A DNA stretch of 64,000 nucleotides, from the NCBI RefSeq assembly GCF_041435055.1, contig NZ_CP108002.1, forward strand, positions 1,426,001 through 1,490,000. The letters run 5' to 3'. Under the pieces are notes generated by a model. It was not told the origin of the DNA and made no database searches. It worked only from the letters and a program-made list of their open reading frames with translations. The position numbers and the translations under genes are program-made. Shown here piece after piece: positions 54,378 to 62,293 of this stretch; position 1 is the first letter of the stretch; each line of letters opens with the position of its first letter. Origin of the DNA: Streptomyces sp. NBC_00341 (GTDB taxonomy: Bacteria > Actinomycetota > Actinomycetes > Streptomycetales > Streptomycetaceae).

Positions 54378-55337
54378 TCAGGGGGCCACGGAGCTGCCGA
54401 CGCCGCCGTTCGTCGCGCTGTCGCCGATCGGCCGGATGCCCTTGGTGAGGGTGTCCATGAGGGAGAGCGGGGGCCCGTCGGGGCCGGCGTCGAAGGCGTA
54501 GCGCACGACGACGAGCGACTCGCTGCCGACGCTCGACGGGAAGGCGAGCGACTGCACGTAGCCACCGGGCCCCTTGCCGGTGACGACCCTCCAGCGCACC
54601 TCGTAGCCGGTGCGTCCCGCCACGCTCACCGAGGTGGCGGCGAGCTGCTTGTGGGACGTGATGCCGCCGTGGATACGGGTGCCGACGGCGTTCTCCTCAT
54701 AGGCGGCGTCCGCCGCGTCGGCTATGTCGTCCCTGGCGAGCTTCTCGGCGGTGTCGGCGTCGCCGGCGCTGGGTGTCCGCGTGGTCACCGTGCCGTGGTA
54801 GCAGAAGTCCGCGGAGCTGCCGGGGCAGCTGTAGGAGCGGGCGGTGCGCATCGTGAGCACCTCCTCGACGGTGTTCTCCGGCTTCTCCCAGCCGTCGGGG
54901 ACCGGCAGGGTGATGCCGTTGAGCTGGTCCACCAGCACGGCCGGGTCGCCGCCGTCGGCGGGGGCGTCCGGCGAGGGGCTGTCGCCGGGGCCGCCGTGGG
55001 TGGCGGTGTCCGGTGGCGGGCTGCTGCTCGACCGGGCCACCGGCGGCGTGCCGTCGTCGTCCCTGCCGAGCAGCAGCGCTCCGGTCACCGCCGCGCCGAC
55101 GACGACCGCGCCGGCCACCACCATGGCGACGATCCGGCCGCTGCCGCCGCCGCTCCCCCGGCCGGGCGCGGCGGGGGAAGCCGACGGCGCGGGGGCGTAC
55201 GGCTGCGCGGGGGCGTACGGCTGCGCCGGGGCGGCGTACGGGCGGGTGTGGGCGGTCCACGCCGTACCGTCCCACCACCGCTCGTGGCCCGGTGCGGCCG
55301 TGTCCGGATACCAGCCGGGCGGTGTCGCGTTGCTCAT
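54378..55337 (-). CDS. DUF2510-domain membrane-anchored protein
   Basis: 319 residues. The N-terminal DUF2510 motif is 'ATPPGWYPDTAAPGHERWWDGTAWTAHTRP'. A 'YAPAQPYAPA' linker follows, then one helix 'IVAMVVAGAVVVGAAVTGALLLG' and a secreted domain of about 195 residues ('GITLPVPDGWEKPENTVEEVLTMRTARSYSCPG', 'GTRIHGGITSHKQLAATSVSVAGRTGYEVRWRV'), which resembles uncharacterised outer domains of actinobacteria. DUF2510 is thought to be a cytoplasmic binding module near the membrane. Function unknown. ATG at 55337. Convergent with the aldolase-like gene, 13 bp away. Confidence 0.8.
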   Translation of the reverse strand: MSNATPPGWYPDTAAPGHERWWDGTAWTAHTRPYAAPAQPYAPAQPYAPAPSASPAAPGRGSGGGSGRIVAMVVAGAVVVGAAVTGALLLGRDDDGTPPVARSSSSPPPDTATHGGPGDSPSPDAPADGGDPAVLVDQLNGITLPVPDGWEKPENTVEEVLTMRTARSYSCPGSSADFCYHGTVTTRTPSAGDADTAEKLARDDIADAADAAYEENAVGTRIHGGITSHKQLAATSVSVAGRTGYEVRWRVVTGKGPGGYVQSLAFPSSVGSESLVVVRYAFDAGPDGPPLSLMDTLTKGIRPIGDSATNGGVGSSVAP

Positions 55338-55372
55338 CGCCCCACTGTAGGTTCCGGACCTTGCGACAGACC

Positions 55373-56161
55373 CTAGAGAGGCGTGACGTAGGCGCCTGAG
55401 ATGCCGCCGTCGACGAGGAAGTCCGTCGCGTTGACGAAGGAGGAGTCGTCGCTCGCCAGGAAGGCGACGGCGGCCGCGATCTCGGTCGCCTCCGCGAACC
55501 GGCCGAGCGGGATGTGCACCAGCCTGCGGGCCGCGCGCTCCGGGTCCTTGGCGAACAGCTCCCGGAGCAGCGGGGTGTTGACCGGTCCCGGGCACAGCGC
55601 GTTGACCCGGATGCCCTCGCGCGCGAACTGGACGCCCAGTTCACGGGACATCGCGAGCACCCCGCCCTTGGACGCGGTGTAGGAGATCTGCGAGGTGGCG
55701 GCGCCCATCCTGGCGACGAACGAGGCGGTGTTGATGATCGAGCCGCGTCCCTGGCGCCGCATGTAGGGCAGGGCCGCCTTGCAGCAGAGGTAGACGGAGG
55801 TGAGGTTGACGTCCTGGACGCGTTTCCAGGCCTCCAGGCCCGTGGTGAGGATGGAGTCGTCGTCGGGCGGTGAGATGCCGGCGTTGTTGAAGGCGACGTC
55901 GACGGAGCCGTAGGTGTCGTGCGCCGCCGCGAACAGCGCCTCGACCTGTCCGGGGTCTGTGACGTCGACCTGTACGAAGGTGCCGCCGACCGCTTCTGCG
56001 GCCGCCTTGCCCGCGCTCTCGTCGATGTCGCCGCAGACCACGTGCGCGCCCTCGGAGGCGAGCCGGTGGGCGGTGGCGAGGCCGATGCCGCTGCCGGCGC
56101 CGGTGATGACGGCGGTGCGGCCGACGAGGCGGCGGCAGATGTTCCCGTTGTCCGTGGTCAT
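55373..56161 (-). CDS. SDR-family oxidoreductase of the amine-utilisation cluster
   Basis: 262 residues. 'AVITGAGSGIGLATAHRLASEGAHV' (NAD), 'AFNNAGI' (NNAG) and 'YTASKGGVLAMSRELGV' (Tyr and Lys of YxxxK) are all present; C-terminal 'ASDDSSFVNATDFLVDGGISGAY'. A 3-ketoacyl-ACP-reductase-like dehydrogenase. Its place after the aldehyde dehydrogenase and glnA4-like gene suggests that it acts on an intermediate of amine breakdown. ATG at 56161, 6 bp after the aldehyde dehydrogenase stop. Confidence 0.88.
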   Translation of the reverse strand: MTTDNGNICRRLVGRTAVITGAGSGIGLATAHRLASEGAHVVCGDIDESAGKAAAEAVGGTFVQVDVTDPGQVEALFAAAHDTYGSVDVAFNNAGISPPDDDSILTTGLEAWKRVQDVNLTSVYLCCKAALPYMRRQGRGSIINTASFVARMGAATSQISYTASKGGVLAMSRELGVQFAREGIRVNALCPGPVNTPLLRELFAKDPERAARRLVHIPLGRFAEATEIAAAVAFLASDDSSFVNATDFLVDGGISGAYVTPL

Positions 56162-56167
56162 ACCGGT

Positions 56168-57544
56168 TCAGGCCTCCGTACTGAGGAAGACGTTCTTGGT
56201 TTCGGTGAAGGCGGTGAGGGCGTCGGGCCCGAGTTCGCGGCCGAGGCCGGACTGCTTGAACCCGCCGAACGGGGTCCAGTAGCGGACCGCGGAGTGCGAG
56301 TTGACGGAGAGGTTTCCCGCCCGGACGGCCTGCGAGACGCGCAGCGCGCGCCCCATGTCCCGCGTCCAGAGGGAGCCCGCGAGGCCGTAGCGCGTCGCGT
56401 TGGCGAGCCGCACGGCGTCCGCCTCGTCGTCGAAGGGCAGCACGACCGCGACCGGCCCGAACACCTCCTCGGTGGCGACGGGCGAGTCCGCGGCGGCGTC
56501 GGTGAGGACGGTCGGCGGGAACCAGAAGCCGGCGCCCCCGGGCGCGCTGCCCCGGATCGCGGCCGCGCCCTCGGGGACGTATCCGCGCACCCGGTCCAGC
56601 TGGGTACGTGAGATGAGCGGGCCCATCTGCGTCTTCTCGTCGGACGGGTCGCCCACGACGACGGCGGCGACGGCCGGGGCGAGCAGCTCCAGGAAGCGGT
56701 CGTACGCGGAGCGCTGGACCAGGATCCGGGTGCGGGCGCAGCAGTCCTGGCCCGCGTTGTCCAGGAAGGACATCGGGGCGGCGGCAGCGGCGGCTTCGAG
56801 GTCGGCGTCGGCGAAGACGATGTTGGGGCTCTTGCCGCCGAGTTCGAGGGTGATCCGTTTCACGTGCTCGGCACACTTGGCCATGATCCGCTTGCCGACC
56901 CGGGTGGAGCCGGTGAAGACGATCTTTGCGACGTCCGGGTGCTCGACCAGGGCGTTGCCCGCTTCGTCGCCCGCGCCGGGCAGCACCTGGAAGAGGTGTT
57001 CCGGCAGTCCGGCCTCCAGGGCGAGGGCGGCGAGCCGGAGCGCGGTCAGCGGGGTGGTCTCCGCGGGTTTGAGGACGACGGCGTTGCCCGCCGCGAGGGC
57101 GGGGGCCAGGCCCCAGGCGGCGATCGGCATGGGGAAGTTCCAGGGTGCGATCACGCCGATGACGCCGAGGGGTTCGAGCAGGGTGATGTCGATGCCGCCG
57201 GGTACGGGGATCTGCCGGCCGTTCAGCCGTTCCACTCCCCCGGCGGCGTAGTCGAGCAGATCGCGGACGTTGCCGGCCTCCCAGCGGGCGTTGCCGATGG
57301 TGTGGCCAGCCTCGCGGACCTCCAGCCGGGCCAGCTCCTCGGTCCGGCCGTCCACGGCGGCGGCGAACCGGCGCAGCAGCCGGGCCCGGTCGGCGGGGGC
57401 GAGCGCGGACCAGGCCCGCTGGGCGGCCACGGCCCGGGTGACGGCGGCGTCCACCCCGGCCGCGGTGGTGGCCGGCACGGTGGCGACGATCTCCTCCGTC
57501 GCCGGGTTCAGTACCTGGTGCTCACGGGTCAAGGAAGTCCTCAC
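56168..57544 (-). CDS. Aldehyde dehydrogenase
   Basis: 458 residues from GTG overlapping the glnA4-like stop (GTGA). 'NPATEEIVATVPATT' at the N-terminus, 'GVIGVIAPWNFPMPIAAW' (cofactor), 'ITLELGGKSPNIVFADAD' (Glu), 'NAGQDCCARTRILVQRSAYD' (catalytic Cys pair) and 'EEVFGPVAVVLPF'. NAD(P)-dependent; in this context it likely oxidises the aldehyde made from a gamma-glutamylated amine. Complete and cytoplasmic. Translationally coupled to the upstream gene. Confidence 0.93.
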   Translation of the reverse strand: MRTSLTREHQVLNPATEEIVATVPATTAAGVDAAVTRAVAAQRAWSALAPADRARLLRRFAAAVDGRTEELARLEVREAGHTIGNARWEAGNVRDLLDYAAGGVERLNGRQIPVPGGIDITLLEPLGVIGVIAPWNFPMPIAAWGLAPALAAGNAVVLKPAETTPLTALRLAALALEAGLPEHLFQVLPGAGDEAGNALVEHPDVAKIVFTGSTRVGKRIMAKCAEHVKRITLELGGKSPNIVFADADLEAAAAAAPMSFLDNAGQDCCARTRILVQRSAYDRFLELLAPAVAAVVVGDPSDEKTQMGPLISRTQLDRVRGYVPEGAAAIRGSAPGGAGFWFPPTVLTDAAADSPVATEEVFGPVAVVLPFDDEADAVRLANATRYGLAGSLWTRDMGRALRVSQAVRAGNLSVNSHSAVRYWTPFGGFKQSGLGRELGPDALTAFTETKNVFLSTEA

Positions 57545-58908
57545 AGACGTTCGAAGGAGCGCTTGATCTCCCAGTCGGTCACCGCCGCGTCGAAGGCTTC
57601 GAGCTCGACGCGGGCCATGTTGGCGTAGTGCGCGACGACCTCGGCCCCGAAGGCGGCTTCGGCGATCTCACTGTGCTCCCAGCGCCCGGCGGCCTCGCGC
57701 AGGCTGGTGGGGACGTGGTCGTATGCGGCGGTGTAGGCGTTTCCGGCGCAGGGCTCGGGGAGTTCGAGCCCGTGCTCGATGCCGTACAGGCCTGCGGCGA
57801 CGAGTCCGGCGACGGCGAGGTACGGGTTGACGTCGCCGCCGGGGAGCCGGTTCTCGAAGCGCAGCGACTGCCCGTGCCCGACGACCCGGAGCGCACAGGT
57901 GCGGTTGTCGGCCCCCCAGGCGACGGCGGTCGGGGCGAAGGAGCCGGGCTGGAACCGCTTGTAGGAGTTGATGTTCGGCGCGTAGAGCAGTGAGAAGTCG
58001 CGCAGGGCCGCGAGCTGTCCGGCGAGGAAGTGCCGCATCACCGGGGACATGGCGCCCTCCCCGTCCGCCATGACGCTGCGGCCGGGCTCCTCGGTGGAGC
58101 GGAGCGAGAGGTGAATGTGGCAGGAGTTGCCCTCGCGCTCGTTGAACTTGGCCATGAAGGTGAGCGCGACGCCTTCCTGGGCGGCGATCTCCTTGGCGCC
58201 GGTCTTGTAGACGGCGTGCTGGTCGCAGGTGACCAGGGCCTCGTCGTAGCGGAACACGATCTCGTGCTGGCCGGGGTTGCACTCGCCCTTGGCGGATTCG
58301 ACGGTGAGGCCCGCGCCCGCCATCTCGTTGCGGATGCGGCGCAGCAGGGGTTCGACGCGGCCGGTGCCGAGGACGGAGTAGTCGACGTTGTACTGGTTGA
58401 CCGGGGTCAGGTCGCGGTAGCCGCGGTCCCAGGCCTGTTCGTAGGTGTCCTTGAAGACGATGAACTCGAGTTCGGTGCCCACGTGGGCGGTGTAGCCGTG
58501 CCCGGCGAGCCGGTCCAGCTGGCGGCGCAGTATCTGGCGGGGCGCGGCGACGACGGGTGAGCCGTCGCTCCACGCGAGGTCGGCGGTGACCATCGCGGTG
58601 CTCTCGTTCCAGGGCACCCGGCGCAGCGTGGCGAGGTCGGGGAGCATGGCGAAGTCGCCGTAGCCGCGTTCCCAGGACGACATGGCGTAGCCGTCCACGG
58701 TGTTCATGTCGGTGTCGACGGCGAGCAGGTAGTTGCAGCCCTCGGTGCCGTGCGGCACGACCTCGTCGAGGAAGAAGCCGGCGGCGAAGCGCTTTCCCTG
58801 GAGCCGCCCCTGCATGTCGGGAAAGGCCAGGACCACGGTGTCGATCTCGCCGCTGTCGACGAGGACGCGGAGTTCCTCGACGGCGAGCGGGGCTGTTCGG
58901 TCGGACAC
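57541..58908 (-). CDS. glnA4: Glutamine synthetase-like gamma-glutamylamide synthetase
   Basis: 455 residues from GTG at 58908, GGAGAGGA 8 bases upstream. The GS-I fold is clear: 'GTELEFIVFKDTYEQAW', 'ESAKGECNPGQHEIVFRYDEAL', 'MAKFNEREGNSCHIHLSLRS', 'NINSYKRFQPGSFAPTAVAWG', 'RFENRLPGGDVNPYLAVAG'. The adenylylation motif NLYDLP is absent ('AGNAYTAAYDHVPTS' there). In Streptomyces the GlnA4 group makes gamma-glutamylethanolamide rather than glutamine, and its neighbours are an aldehyde dehydrogenase and a gamma-glutamyl amidohydrolase as here. So the cluster most likely allows growth on ethanolamine or another amine, but the substrate is inferred. First gene of the minus-strand operon; likely controlled from 58935-58997. 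Confidence 0.85.
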   Translation of the reverse strand: MSDRTAPLAVEELRVLVDSGEIDTVVLAFPDMQGRLQGKRFAAGFFLDEVVPHGTEGCNYLLAVDTDMNTVDGYAMSSWERGYGDFAMLPDLATLRRVPWNESTAMVTADLAWSDGSPVVAAPRQILRRQLDRLAGHGYTAHVGTELEFIVFKDTYEQAWDRGYRDLTPVNQYNVDYSVLGTGRVEPLLRRIRNEMAGAGLTVESAKGECNPGQHEIVFRYDEALVTCDQHAVYKTGAKEIAAQEGVALTFMAKFNEREGNSCHIHLSLRSTEEPGRSVMADGEGAMSPVMRHFLAGQLAALRDFSLLYAPNINSYKRFQPGSFAPTAVAWGADNRTCALRVVGHGQSLRFENRLPGGDVNPYLAVAGLVAAGLYGIEHGLELPEPCAGNAYTAAYDHVPTSLREAAGRWEHSEIAEAAFGAEVVAHYANMARVELEAFDAAVTDWEIKRSFERL

Positions 58909-58934
58909 GGATGGATCCTCTCCTCGCGGGCCGA

Positions 58935-58997
58935 CAGATGATCCGGATCTATGGACAGCTGATCCAAATCTATGGGCAGAGCAAGGGATTTGGATAC
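58935..58997. promoter_or_regulatory. Putative operator of the amine cluster: direct repeats
   Basis: Between divergent glnA4-like and amidohydrolase genes, CAGATGATCCGGATCTATGG (58935-58954) and CAGCTGATCCAAATCTATGG (58956-58975) are 21-bp-spaced direct repeats, exactly two helical turns. GATCC(GG/AA)ATC is palindromic in the first. A third, inverted match TATCCAAATC lies at 58996-58987. No regulator gene is adjacent; relatives of this cluster are regulated by GntR/FadR-type proteins, so such a protein elsewhere may bind here. Confidence 0.6.
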
Positions 58998-59038
58998 GGT
59001 GCCGATGCGTTCCGCGTGCCGTGCGAGAGGGAGATCCG

Positions 59039-59752
59039 ATGAACAGCCCGCTGATCGGGATCAGTACGTATCTGGTGGATTCGGCGCGTTGGGGCCTCTG
59101 GGACCTGCCCGCCACCCTGCTGCCCGCCGGTTACAGCCGGCTGGTCCGTGAGGCGGGCGGCCTGGCCGTGCTGCTGCCGCCGGACTCCCCGGAGCTGGCG
59201 GCGTCGGTGGTGGCGCGGCTGGACGCGGTGGTGGTCGCGGGCGGTCCGGATGTGGATCCGGCGCGGTACGGGGCCGGGCGTGATCCGCGGACCGGGCCGC
59301 CCGCCACGGAGCGGGACGGCTGGGAGGCGGCGCTGATCGGGGCGGCGCTGGAGTCCGGCACCCCGCTGCTCGGCATCTGCCGGGGGATGCAGCTCCTCAA
59401 CGTGGCCCTCGGCGGGACGCTGACGCAGCACATGGACGGGCACACGGGCCCCGAGGGGACGACCGGCGTGTTCGGCTCCCATACGGTGACGCCGGTGCCG
59501 GGGACCGGGTACGCCTCCGTGGTGCCCGGCGACTGCGCCGTGCCCACCTACCACCACCAGGCGGTGGACCGGCTCGGCGCGGGTCTGGTGGCCTGCGCGC
59601 ACGCGGCGGACGGCACGGTGGAGGCGGTCGAACGGCCGGGCCCCGGCTGGGTGCTCGGGGTGCAGTGGCATCCGGAGATGGGCGACGACGTGCGGGTGAT
59701 GGCGGCGCTGGTGGCGGCGGCGCGGCGGACCCCGCTCCCTGCCCCGGCCTGA
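59039..59752 (+). CDS. Class I glutamine amidotransferase-like gamma-glutamyl amidohydrolase
   Basis: 237 residues from the ATG at 59039. The Cys nucleophile is in 'TPLLGICRGMQLLNVALGG' and the His in 'GVQWHPEMGDD'; 'VDALVVAGGPDVDP'-type and 'TYHHQAVDRLG' regions match the PuuD-like gamma-glutamyl-gamma-aminobutyrate hydrolases. In this cluster it would release glutamate from the gamma-glutamyl intermediate after oxidation. It is divergent from the glnA4-like operon and shares the operator region. No separate amidotransferase synthase domain exists. 20 bp after it, the next gene is on the other strand. Confidence 0.88.
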   Translation: MNSPLIGISTYLVDSARWGLWDLPATLLPAGYSRLVREAGGLAVLLPPDSPELAASVVARLDAVVVAGGPDVDPARYGAGRDPRTGPPATERDGWEAALIGAALESGTPLLGICRGMQLLNVALGGTLTQHMDGHTGPEGTTGVFGSHTVTPVPGTGYASVVPGDCAVPTYHHQAVDRLGAGLVACAHAADGTVEAVERPGPGWVLGVQWHPEMGDDVRVMAALVAAARRTPLPAPA

Positions 59753-59775
59753 CCCGGCCTCCGCGGACGGAACGC

Positions 59776-60717
59776 CTAGAGCCGGTTCCGTAGCCAGCCC
59801 AGGGCGGCCGCGCCCTGGGCCGCCTGGAACGCCCGCAGCGTGGGCAGGCCCGGCGGACCGGGCCGCAGTGAGTGCGCGACGAAGTAGCCGGCCAGGGCGG
59901 CGAGCACGGCGGTGACCGCCGCGGGCTCGGCGTCGCGGCCGAGCGGGTGGGCCGTGAAGACGGCCTCCGGGTCCGGGCCGCCCTGCGCCGCGACGCACGG
60001 CAGCATCGCCAGCAGGTCGAACCAGGGCGCGGCGCGCACCGCGTGCGGCCAGTCGACGAAGACGACCCGGTCCTCGGTGAGCAGGATGTTGTCCGCCCGC
60101 AGGTCGGCGTGGGCGAGGCTGTCGCCCTCTGCCGCCTCCGCCCAGCCGGCCTCCAGTTCCGCCAGTGCGCCCAGACGCGACGCGGCCCAGGGGTCGAGGC
60201 GGGCGTCGCCCCCTGCCGCGTGCAGGGTCCGCCAGCCGGTGAACATCGAGGCCTCGCGGCGGGCGACGGAGGGCGCGTCGATCGGCGCCGGGGTGAGGGA
60301 GCGGGTGAGCGCGGTGACGGCGGCCAGGACCCGGTCCAGTTCGGCCGGGTCCCAGGGGACGGCGGGCTGACGGCCCTCGATGTCCTCCAGGACGAGCGCG
60401 ACGTGGGTGCCGTCGTCGTACGAGCCGAGCAGCCGGGGCACCGGGGCGTGCGGCGGCAGGGCGGCGGTGTGGCGGGCCTCGGCGCGGTGCAGGTCCGGGG
60501 CTCCGGCGTTCACCTCGGCGCTCACCGCCTTGACGAACGCCCGGCCGCCGTCCGCGAGCCTGACCCGGGCGGCGACGCCGGGCGAGAAGCCGCCGCTCTG
60601 GCTGCCGGCTTCGACGACGGGCGAGCCGAGGATGTCCTCGACGGCGCGGCGCACGGCGGCCGGCAAAGCGGCCCAGTCGTGGCGGACACCGGAGGCGGGC
60701 GGTGCGATGACGGTCAT
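59776..60717 (-). CDS. APH-fold phosphotransferase
   Basis: 313 residues from the ATG at 60717. A protein-kinase-like APH fold: 'VRLADGGRAFVKAVSAEV' (ATP Lys), 'LALVLEDIEGRQP'-like hinge ('VALVLEDIEGRQPAVPW'), 'DSLAHADLRADNILLTEDRVVFVDWPHA' with the catalytic HxDxxxxN (H-A-D-L-R-A-D-N) and the metal Asp in 'VDW'. Substrate unknown; similarity to aminoglycoside kinases does not show resistance. It is followed by the amidohydrolase convergently. Confidence 0.85.
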   Translation of the reverse strand: MTVIAPPASGVRHDWAALPAAVRRAVEDILGSPVVEAGSQSGGFSPGVAARVRLADGGRAFVKAVSAEVNAGAPDLHRAEARHTAALPPHAPVPRLLGSYDDGTHVALVLEDIEGRQPAVPWDPAELDRVLAAVTALTRSLTPAPIDAPSVARREASMFTGWRTLHAAGGDARLDPWAASRLGALAELEAGWAEAAEGDSLAHADLRADNILLTEDRVVFVDWPHAVRAAPWFDLLAMLPCVAAQGGPDPEAVFTAHPLGRDAEPAAVTAVLAALAGYFVAHSLRPGPPGLPTLRAFQAAQGAAALGWLRNRL

Positions 60718-60824
60718 CCGCGTATCCTTCCCGGCCGCCCGGGGCACGGGCCAGCGGTTTTGCGCGGACTCGGACGCGGGCGCGGCCACCGTGGTGGTGC
60801 CGGCGGTGCGGTGGTGGGCGCCGT

Positions 60825-61532
60825 TCAGCCCAGCGCCGCCCGCAGCGCCTCGGGCGCCCGTACCAGTGACGGCCCGTACCAGGTGAGGTAGCGCCCGTCG
60901 ACGAGGACGGCGGGCAGCGCGGGGAAGGCCTCGGGCCCGTCGGCGGCGGTGAACCGGTACGGCTCGTCGGGCAGCACCACCAGGTCCGCGCCGGCCGCGT
61001 TCAGCTCGTCGAGCGGGATGCGGGGGTAGCGCTCGGCGTGGTCCGCGTAGGCGTTGCGCACGCCGAGCCGGCTCAGCAGGTCTCCGGCGAAGGTGTCGCG
61101 GCCCAGGACCATCCAGGGCTTCCGCCAGACGGGGACGACCGCTCGGCGTGGGACGGACGGCCGCTCCAGTGCCGCCCAGGCGGCCTCGGCCTCGTCCAGC
61201 CAGCGGGGCCTCGGCAGCCCGCAGGCCCCGGTCAGCAGCCGGTCCAGCTCCGCGAACGCGTCGTCCAGGGTGCGGACGGTGGTGACGAGCACCTCGGTCC
61301 CGGCCTCCCGCAGCGCGGCCAGGTCGGGTTCCCGGTTCTCCTCCTCGTTGGCCACGACGAGATCGGGGCGCAGGGCGAGGATCGCGGGCACGTCGGGGTT
61401 CTTGGTGCCACCGACGCGGGCGGCTCGCAGCCCGGCGGGGTGGGTGCACCAGTCGGTGGCGCCGACGAGCAGCCCGGGGCCGCTCTCGGCGACGGCCTCG
61501 GTGAGCGAGGGGACGAGGGAGACGACCCGCAC
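60825..61532 (-). CDS. Helical-backbone metal receptor (BtuF-like), no signal peptide
   Basis: 235 residues from GTG at 61532, AGGAGG 8 bases upstream. 'RVVSLVPSLTEAVAESG', 'LVGATDWCTHPAGL', 'DVPAILALRPDLVVANEEENREPDLAALREAGTEVLVT' and 'DLVVLPDEPYRF' match the periplasmic-binding fold of vitamin B12 / siderophore receptors. No export signal or lipobox is seen, so it could be cytoplasmic, unlike true BtuF. It may bind cobalamin or another ligand. No transporter genes adjacent. 'DWCTHP' contains a Cys/His pair. Confidence 0.82.
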   Translation of the reverse strand: MRVVSLVPSLTEAVAESGPGLLVGATDWCTHPAGLRAARVGGTKNPDVPAILALRPDLVVANEEENREPDLAALREAGTEVLVTTVRTLDDAFAELDRLLTGACGLPRPRWLDEAEAAWAALERPSVPRRAVVPVWRKPWMVLGRDTFAGDLLSRLGVRNAYADHAERYPRIPLDELNAAGADLVVLPDEPYRFTAADGPEAFPALPAVLVDGRYLTWYGPSLVRAPEALRAALG

Positions 61533-61573
61533 GGCTGTTACCTCCTGTACACCCTGACGGCCGGCCCTATGCC

Positions 61574-62125
61574 TCAGCGGCGCGGGTCGAACGTCGCGTC
61601 GATGTGCTCGGCCACCGCGACGAACAGCAGCCGGGTGCCGGGGGCCGTGGCCCGCCAGCGGTGGCGCACCCCGCCGGAGAGGAACAGCGTGTCCCCGCGC
61701 TCCAGCCGGTACGCCTGGCCCTCCGCCTCCACCTCCGCGGCGCCCTCCGCCACGTACAGCACCTCGTCGTTGCGGTGCTGGAACTCGCGCCCGAGGTCGA
61801 GCTCACCGGTGAATTCGAGGGCGCTGAGCTGATGGCGTCCGCGCACCACCCGGCGTACCCCGTCCCCGTCCTGCGGCGTGCCGCGCACGACGTCGACGGC
61901 GCGCGCCGAGTCGGCGGCGGCCCGCAGCCGCGCGGTGGTGGTCTCCAGCGCGTCCGCGACCCGGTCCAGGGACCGGGCGCTGGGTCTGGCCCGTTCGTTC
62001 TCGATCTGGCTGAGGAACGGTACGGACAGGCCACTGCGCGTCGCGACCGCGGCCAGCGTGAGCCCCAGCGACCTGCGCTGCCGTCGGACCGCCGCGCCCA
62101 CCCGGAGTGTTTCCTTGTCGTCCAT
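61574..62125 (-). CDS. XRE-cupin transcriptional regulator
   Basis: 183 residues from the ATG at 62125. HTH_3 'VGAAVRRQRRSLGLTLAAVATRSGLSVPFLSQIENERARPSARSLDRVADAL' (residues about 9-60) and a cupin_2 domain 'VVRGRHQLSALEFTGELDLGREFQHRNDEVLYVAEGAAEVEAEGQAYRLERGDTLFLSGGVRHRWRA'. These regulators bind a small ligand in the cupin barrel and often control adjacent metabolism genes. Here the BtuF-like gene follows on the same strand, 41 bp away. Confidence 0.9.
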   Translation of the reverse strand: MDDKETLRVGAAVRRQRRSLGLTLAAVATRSGLSVPFLSQIENERARPSARSLDRVADALETTTARLRAAADSARAVDVVRGTPQDGDGVRRVVRGRHQLSALEFTGELDLGREFQHRNDEVLYVAEGAAEVEAEGQAYRLERGDTLFLSGGVRHRWRATAPGTRLLFVAVAEHIDATFDPRR

Positions 62126-62223
62126 GTCCGGCTCCCTCCCGACTCCCCATCCTTCCGGCTGCCAGCACCTTACGCACATGGTTACGCGAGGACGGCCGGT
62201 AATGAGACGTCCGGACAGCCCGA

Positions 62224-62260
62224 AAGGGGTGGTCACCGCCACTGGCGGTGACCACCCCTT
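62224..62260 (-). terminator. Strong terminator after the betaine-binding gene
   Basis: AAGGGGTGGTCACCGCC (62224-62240) and GGCGGTGACCACCCCTT (62244-62260) form a perfect 17-bp stem with a 3-base ACT loop, ending 34 bases after the stop of the opuAC-like gene (read on the minus strand). Confidence 0.9.
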
Positions 62261-62293
62261 CCTGTGCCGCGCCCCTGGTGGGGCACGACAGGG

